From assembly GCF_021130785.1 (NCBI RefSeq), contig NC_060214.1, positions 110,439,001-110,503,000 on the forward strand: a stretch of 64,000 bases of DNA, written 5' to 3'. The notes beneath the pieces are model-generated. The model was not told the DNA's origin. It did no database searches and saw nothing but the letters and a program-made list of their open reading frames with translations. Source of the stretch: Homalodisca vitripennis. Its lineage: Eukaryota > Arthropoda > Insecta > Hemiptera > Cicadellidae. Below are positions 57,641-64,000 of this stretch, piece by piece. A program made the position numbers and the translations under genes. Each line of letters opens with the position of its first letter. Within the stretch, counting starts at the first letter, position 1.

Positions 57641-57794
57641 AATGTTGCGGATTTACATTCCAGTATCGTATCTGCTATCCGGCTTCCACATGTTTGCAAG
57701 ACTCGAAATGTTCTGTGAAAGTAAAATCTTTTTTTTAATTTATTTAATTTTTTATAAAGTGGTGGTTGACTTTTTCGTCACCAATTATGTTACA

Positions 57795-57850
57795 AAACTT
57801 GAAACACTACGTTTCGAAAAACTGTATCCACTCTCCTCATCAGGTGTAAA
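57795..57850 (-). ncRNA. Hammerhead-ribozyme-like motif
   Basis: Minus strand, in order: ACAC (stem I), CTGATGA (rc of 57837-57843), stem II GGAGA paired with TTTTTC including wobble pairs, GAAAC (rc of 57811-57815), GTA as cleavage triplet with a palindromic ACGT stem III, then GTGT. That GTGT pairs exactly with the ACAC of stem I. The following TTTTGTAACA is shared with the motif at 44961-45010, so both probably mark the same Penelope-type family. Confidence 0.6.
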
Positions 57851-57860
57851 CCTCCAACAC

Positions 57861-58570
57861 GTAGATTAAGTACCGTATGAATGAAAATTGGCAAATAAAA
57901 TCATAATTGATGAAGTAGACGGATACCAGTTTCAAAAATGACTGTCGTCAAATTCAAAGTCGAATTGTTTATTGCGAAAACATGTTAACATGCATAGCAA
58001 ACATCTAGAAATTTGAATTTCGTGTTTTCCTTATTAAAAAAAAATACAGGTGCAAAGATAATCTGATAGATAAGGAGTTCTTTAATACATTCTGAAATTT
58101 TCTCTAGGGTTTTAAATCATACACGTTTTGTATACTTTTTATCATGTCTATTCCAGAAGTGGTGTTCAACTTTGTTGTACTCTGTTTATTTTTTAATAGA
58201 CGAAGACAGAGACTTCAAGACCAAACAATGGCAATATTCGTGGAATCATTCAATTTAGTGCGAAAGGGCAGAGTTCATATATTATACTAAGGGTTACATA
58301 GTTGAATATGTGATATAGTTTGTACAAGCCTACTCGTCCGCACACCAACTCCTTTCCCTGAGTTTCCTATGTCTTTAGGAGCTGCTTTTCTATCTATTCA
58401 TAGCTCATCCTTGTCTATAAAAGAGGGATTAGACAATGATGTCCGGCGGTTAACGACTAGTTTACAACATAACATTTTAAATGTATATTAATTACTAGTT
58501 ATCAACACAGCGCAACATGTTCATGTCGGAGCTAAGTACTAATTATTGCTCAACTAGAAATAATTCAAAT
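57861..58570. other. AT-rich DNA
   Basis: No gene or repeat recognised. Confidence 0.5.
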
Positions 58571-58577
58571 AAATTTA

Positions 58578-58846
58578 TATATATTTATTTATTTATTTAA
58601 CGGCATTGCCATTTTTACAGTGTTTACAAAGCGTGATGCACAACAATACTATATGGTATTACAATACTGTTTACATGTCTAAAACAATATCAGATAATAA
58701 ATAATAAATGCTCCAGTATCCATACATAATGCATATATAACCAAATAATAATAATAATAGATAATAATATATAGATAAATATAGATATAAATATAAATAA
58801 TAATATATAGATGGATATGCCCGTAATATATAGATAATAAATAAAT

Positions 58847-58897
<51 letters not shown>

Positions 58898-59285
58898 ATA
58901 CTTACTTACGTAACTAAACAACCAACAATAATCAATATTGAATAGATAATGCGCATAACAACAACAACTACTACTACTACTACTAGAACAATAACAAGAA
59001 CAACAACAACAATAATAAATAGTAATAAATAACAATAAATTAAACTCCACAATGCAATACCTAAAAACAGAAACACTTTAACCTAGACATAATAAACTAA
59101 ACAACAAAATAATAAATGTACCCAATTACAATCATAACAAGTAAATAGTGAAAATATTACCTATCAATTGAAGAGGCTCTGGAGACGGTAGCGGAAGCTG
59201 GAAATGCTTGAGGGGTGGAAGAAGTCCAGATCTTCAGAAACTGAATTGCCATGTCTCTGTACTCTAATGATAGAGCTACATATAT
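58578..59285 (-). mobile_element. LINE 3' fragment with (TAAA)n tail
   Basis: Minus strand: a short frame ending at TGA (rc of 59164-59166) reads R-H-G-N-S-V-S-E-D-L-D-F-F-H-P, then S-F-R-Y-R-L-Q-S-L-F-N-stop, resembling the end of a LINE ORF2. About 560 bp of low-complexity 3' untranslated region follows, with TA, ACT-type and ATA repeats, ending GGCAATGCCGTTAAATAAAT (to 58578). It is truncated at its 5' side. Confidence 0.6.
58850..58896. repeat. (TA)n microsatellite inside the LINE 3' untranslated region
   Basis: TA dinucleotides, ending in TGTATGTATG variants. Confidence 0.9.
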
Positions 59286-59299
59286 ATTTTAGCTATATA

Positions 59300-59805
59300 T
59301 ATATATTTTTTTTTATTGAGAAAAGTAAAATTTCCAAACATATCACAAAAACGATTTAAAATAATGACTATGAATCTATAAAAACTATAATTAATAAACT
59401 AGCACAACTAAATATTACCCGAAAGAGCGTAACAAAAGTCTTACCCAAGAATCCAATCCACGAACGTATAGACTTTTGTATAGACTTTTTCAAGTAGATC
59501 TACTACTTTATTTCTTGTTGTTTGTTATTTGCTCTAAATTTATCTTGTTAATTCTTAAATGTTTATCATTGTTTTTCCTTATCTTGTTGTTGTTGTTATT
59601 GTTATTATACTCAAGTTATATTAGTTTTCGATTTGGTTAGTGTTATTTATGATTTGTTATTTTTTTTTATACTTATTGCATAGTTAAAACTAACACACCA
59701 TGTTTTATTGTAAATTTGTTCGATTATGCTGCCTGTCTGGAATTAATTAATTTGTATTATTTTTATAAAAAATGGTTGTCCGTTGATAAATAAATAAATA
59801 AATCC
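59300..59805 (+). mobile_element. LINE 3' untranslated fragment with (TAAA)n tail, opposite orientation
   Basis: Ends GTCCGTTGATAAATAAATAA and further TAAA repeats (59786-59803), very like the tail of the adjacent minus-strand element (CCGTT followed by ATAAATAAATAAA). It also has a TTGTTGTTGTTATTGTTATT run like that element's 3' region. The two therefore look like related copies inserted back to back. No coding part is visible. Confidence 0.5.
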
Positions 59806-60365
59806 AAATAGTAACTTAATCAAATGTGTCATATAGTAAAAATATATAGTCTGCACTCGGATAGTTTGCACAGTTATTTATCTGCGACTTTCTCGTTGAC
59901 ATCATCGTTAACCATAAGACTAATGTAAACGATGTATAAAAATGTTATTTTCACCTTTTCATCCCTACACCAACAGAGTTCTTTTGCACCAAAATGGACC
60001 CAGTGTTAAATTTCTAAATTTCAAATTTTTAGGACCTTGCTGTCTAGAGTTATTACACGGATAGCAGACTGATAGGCAGTGAAACAGACATAAAACGTTA
60101 CGATTTTAAGGATACCTTTATGGTTCATAAATAATGGTTATATTAATACTGTAAAAGATGAATAATTACTATTGAATAACAATACATTCTCGATGTGAAA
60201 TTGATCTTATGATACTGTCGAACTTTTTACTAAATATATTTTACTATTTTTTTAAACATCTTGTGTTAAGTTCCTATATACAGAATTGTGTCTTGAAATA
60301 CATTTTAAAACCAATAATTACAAAAAAATAGTTTATAAATTATACATTAATAGCTCACTTAAAAC
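59806..60365. other. AT-rich DNA
   Basis: No gene or repeat recognised. Confidence 0.5.
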
Positions 60366-60740
60366 GTCCCACTTTTATTTGCGCCTGGAGAGAAAGGGGC
60401 GTCATAAATAAATCACGGTGTGGAAACGACTTTAACACCTAGTTTACAGCGTCATAAGGAAATTCCTATTCCAAGAATGGGAGGTTTGATAAAGCAAACA
60501 GCTTTGCTATCTTTATGGCGAGCATCGACGGTGAGATACTTGGCACCTCCGCGATAACTTTAGCCCCAAGGTGTTATTTGCTCCAGTTAATGTCTTGCAG
60601 TGATAGTGAGGTTATCAACTGTTATCAGCTGTTATCAATAAGGACAGGCCCGCCCCTCGTGGCCAGTCATCTGATAGGCCGCATGCCATCCTGGAGTTAG
60701 CCAGGTCCAATTAAGCCTGCCCGATTCGGTTACAAGAGTT
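60366..60740. promoter_or_regulatory. Unique island with phased GATA/E-box cluster, probable cis-regulatory element
   Basis: GTTATCAACT, GTTATCAGCT and GTTATCAATA at 60611-60640 are three GATA sites (TTATC) at an exact 10-bp period, interleaved with CAACTG and CAGCTG E-boxes. Surrounding DNA is non-repetitive and GC-richer, with CCCGCCCC at 60649-60656. Enhancer function is inferred. Confidence 0.45.
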
Positions 60741-62265
60741 GCACAGACAGTGGGGTTGTTTACTAGGATGCTATTCTTGTAGTTTTATCTGCTTCCAATT
60801 TTATCTATTTCCACTTATCTTTTTAATCTTATCTATGTGGCGTAATTTCTTTGGACTCAAAGGAAATTATCGTTCAAATTGAGTAATTAAGATATCTTTT
60901 AATCAATTACACCATTGTTACTGTTATCTGTACAAAGGTAATATGTTTGAGTTAGCAATAGCAATGACAGCCTATATTTATATACTGATATATGGGCAAT
61001 AGTTTTAATAACTGGGTATGTTTATTATATTTTTTTCTACAGTAATATATCTTACGAGTGTGGTGTGAGGTAATAGCTTAGAATTAATTTTCTTTCGCAA
61101 TACTAATTCAATTATACACTATTAAATTATCTTGAATTGTTACGTTTTAAACATTGTCGAGAGATATATCAATATTTTAAAATTCCAGTATTCATTTTTG
61201 TACTTATTTACCAATAACTAAGTAAAAAATAAAATCAAGTGTAAAATTATGGAATTGAAATCAATAAATTCAGCATTTCTGGCGTACAATTGTTATTTTC
61301 ATTGACAAACTGTAAGGCCTAATAATCGATTTGTATCCTAAATAAAGCTAAGTTTAATTTAAATTACACGTTTGGTGTTATGTATTTGGCATATTATTAA
61401 TGAAACATTAATGTATATAAAGATAACATTAAACAAATCTAATTAAATAAATTGAATATATACACATTTTATAAAAGAGGGATTATATATGTTATTTAAC
61501 TCTCAAGGGATACAAAAAGGTTAGTACTAATTTGATAAAGAAACTGATGCTTCACATATTGAAAAAATTACGCATAGATTTAATTCGACTTTATCAAATT
61601 CAAAATTCAAATTTTTCTTAATCCTACGTGATAAAGGTGTCTAGAGAATGTGTTTAATGTATGTACGTTCTATTATTTATGAATCGGATTTAATTCCAAT
61701 ATTATCATACTAATCGCAGGTTTAGTCCAGAAGTTATTGAAAGATATTAATAAAACGCTCCTAATGGGCTTTGAGAAGCTATTAGAGAACTTAACGGCCT
61801 GTCGACAATCTTTAAAATGGGTTAATTTTGGCAGCCGACTCCAGAAACGCTTCATAAACTTTGGGTAAAAAGATTGAGCTATTAACGGGAGCTATTTGCG
61901 GTAGTTTGGCCACCGTTTAAAAACGGGTATTTACCCAAAGCGTTCATTTCAAGCTACGGAGAACAACAAATATTTTGATTGCTAAACAAATAGCTAATAT
62001 TTCTATGAAGCTTAATGCGGTAGACTGTCCATAAAAATATGTTGAAAACTAAATCTATATTGTATGTATAAAGGCAATATCATTGGCTGAGTTCACCAGT
62101 CAAAATGAATGAAAAAAACTGCAGTGAATGAAATAACGTGAAATTTGTATCGGGTGCATGTGATGCAGTTAGCATTTTGGCTATACGATGTCAAAATGGT
62201 AATTTGTATTTTACCACTAAGTGGATTTGGAAATGAGAGAATTTCAAAAGTTTCTATTTACCTAC
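60741..62265. other. AT-rich DNA
   Basis: No gene or repeat recognised. Confidence 0.5.
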
Positions 62266-62938
62266 TTCACCTAATTACCTAGTGATCACATGGAAACATA
62301 TGCTACATCCATATATTTTCATACAGTACCTTGTGCACACTTTGAAACATTTTCAACAAATTTTTATAACTTCGTGTTGTTACCTAGTGATCACATGGGA
62401 ACATACATCCATAAATATTTTCTTACAGTACCTAGTGACCACTTTGAAAAAAATTTCAACAATTTTTATAACTTCACCTAATTACCTAGTGATCACATGG
62501 AAACATATACTACATCCATAAATATTTTCCTATAGTACCTAATGAGCACTTTGAAAAATTGTCAACAATTTTTATGACCACCTTATTAGGTACCTATTGA
62601 CCACATGGAAACATATACTACATTCATATATTTTCCTACAGTACCTATTGACTACTTTGAAAAAAAATGTCAACAATTTTTATAACTTCACCTAATTACC
62701 TAGTGATCACATGGAAACATATACTACATCCATATATTTTCCTACAGTACCTAGTGACGACTTTGAAAAAAATTTCAACAATTTTTTGTAACTTCACCTA
62801 ATTACCTAGTGATCACATGGAAACATATGCTATGCTACATCCATAAATATTTTCCTATAGTACCTAATGAGCACTTCGGAAAAATTGTCAACAATTTTTA
62901 TGACTTCACCTTATTACCTATTGATCACTTGGAAACGG
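62266..62938. repeat. Satellite-like array, seven ~106-bp units
   Basis: ACCTAGTGATCACATGGAAA or close variants recur at about 62277, 62383, 62484, 62590, 62698, 62804 and 62915. Each is followed by CATATACTACATCCATA, ATTTTCCTACAGTACCTA and AACAATTTTTATAACTTC. Two short open frames through it are by-products. Confidence 0.93.
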
Positions 62939-63044
62939 TTTAACACAGATATTTTAGGTTTTCACTTGTTTTAAAATTAAAAACTAATGAAAACTCAGAA
63001 CAATTTACACAAGTGCCATGCATTTTCGTATGCTACTGAAATCT

Positions 63045-63125
63045 CAGGAACTACAGCTACAGCTACCTTATCTAGCTACCTTAGCTATCAGCTACCTTAG
63101 CTATCTACAGCTACCTTATACCTTA
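63045..63125. repeat. Short AGCTACCTT-type minisatellite
   Basis: AGCTACAGCTACCTTA, CTAGCTACCTTAGCTAT and similar pieces are repeated irregularly over about 80 bp. Confidence 0.8.
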
Positions 63126-64000
63126 AAAGTATGTACTCTGATGCATTTATTTGCCTTAAAGCTACATTTAAACATATGGGGTTTAGTAGACATGAATACT
63201 TTCCATTTATAACAATCTAGCCAACAGTTAATTGGAATGCTATTATTAAGTATTGTTAGTTAACTTGGGAGAAATTTTAGTGAACCCGTGGGTAACAGCT
63301 AGTAGAAAAGTGAAAAACGCATAGTCAGTCTGTGTTACCTTATACCCGTGACTTTTTCTGCCTTAAGTGATCGAAAAGGAGCAAAATAAAATGAGTCAAA
63401 CTTACAAGAATTACTATGAATCGACTTCTCGTTCTTCTTCTTTAAAGTTTGTCGTGTGTGTGTACACCCTGTGTTTGTATTTTTAAAACCAGAACTATGT
63501 CCTTTCACTTTCAGGCCCTTGCAAGATATTACAAGGGTTATTTATAGGGAAAATTACAGGAAACACTATAATGATTCAATAGACAATTAAAGAGATCGGA
63601 TAAACGCAGGTGCTTCAATCTTCCATCAGCCATTTGCCGGAAGAGAATCCACTTTACTCTTCGCCTTATACCTCCGAAAAAGTGTTCATGAATAATCTTA
63701 GGTAAATTGGAATTGTTGCCATAAAATCACATCAATCGATTTTTTTGTCGATTAACAATACGTCTAAACGAGGCAAAGATGATCTAAATCTACATAAATA
63801 GGACCAGTCAATAGACTTATTTTGTGTATCGTCGTATCCCGTCAATGTTAGTACTGGGACTGGCCGCCGGATCGTGCTGTGAAAGGTTACCACTGTAAGA
63901 CGTCTGTTTTCTCATTTTTTGATAGAGGGAGTTTCAGAATACCCCTTAAAACTTCACAATTGTAGCTCAACATCACAATAGTTGATTTTTTCAGATTCAA
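63126..64000. other. Unassigned AT-rich DNA to the right edge
   Basis: No gene or repeat recognised. Confidence 0.5.

Overview
The window looks like AT-rich, repeat-laden eukaryotic (very probably insect) nuclear DNA. Three things point there. There is a pair of mitochondrial-type malate dehydrogenase genes. There is an arthropod-style Inr+MTE+DPE core promoter. The repeats are eukaryotic: Penelope-like elements (PLEs), LINE 3' ends, tRNA-derived SINEs, satellites and microsatellites. There is no bacterial operon structure and no intact RNA gene. The species and order cannot be fixed from sequence alone. Layout. 1-7 kb: a ~300-bp tandem array entering from the left edge, a decayed PLE fragment, a three-copy ~275-bp tandem repeat, three copies of an unnamed dispersed repeat, and a 5'-truncated PLE insertion (5866-6878) with a perfect 15-bp target-site duplication. 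7-15 kb: mostly featureless AT-rich DNA with (CA)n and (GT)n tracts, one SINE and one dispersed repeat. 14.9-15.44 kb: a GC-rich island with a textbook core promoter (start ~15287, + strand) and a probable short first exon ending at a GTGAGT donor at 15435. The rest of that gene is not recognisable here, so much of the window may be its first intron. 17-23 kb: a LINE 3' fragment, SINE copy 2, a ~310-bp direct duplication and several GC-rich islands. 23.9-33.3 kb: two tandem, same-strand (-), intronless mitochondrial malate dehydrogenase genes about 7.4 kb apart. Each lies in a ~2-kb duplicated block that includes 3' and 5' flanks. A 61-bp stretch about 0.45-0.5 kb upstream of each start is identical in both blocks although the proteins differ at roughly a third of their residues. 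The copy at 31.7 kb keeps all catalytic residues. The copy at 24.3 kb has Ala in place of the Asp of the catalytic Asp-His pair. 33-48 kb: AT-rich DNA with a CpG-rich island between two direct repeats, several tandem arrays (190 bp and 113 bp units), tRNA-like heads, a 47-bp near-perfect hairpin and a 130-bp MITE-like element. 48-64 kb: more duplications, a 38-bp minisatellite, an inverted-repeat element built from two facing retroelement tails, a LINE reverse-transcriptase relic, a ~186-bp satellite carrying 20 GATAAG sites, GC-rich islands, and two back-to-back LINE 3' ends. A 106-bp satellite completes it. Function. The two malate dehydrogenases are the only complete protein genes supported; they would act in the mitochondrial matrix interconverting malate and oxaloacetate, with one copy probably changed or lost in activity. 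The GC-rich islands, five of which share the rare 9-mer GGGCGTGGC, look like cis-regulatory DNA, plausibly of the gene that starts at 15.29 kb. Hammerhead-ribozyme-like cores mark several Penelope-type element ends.
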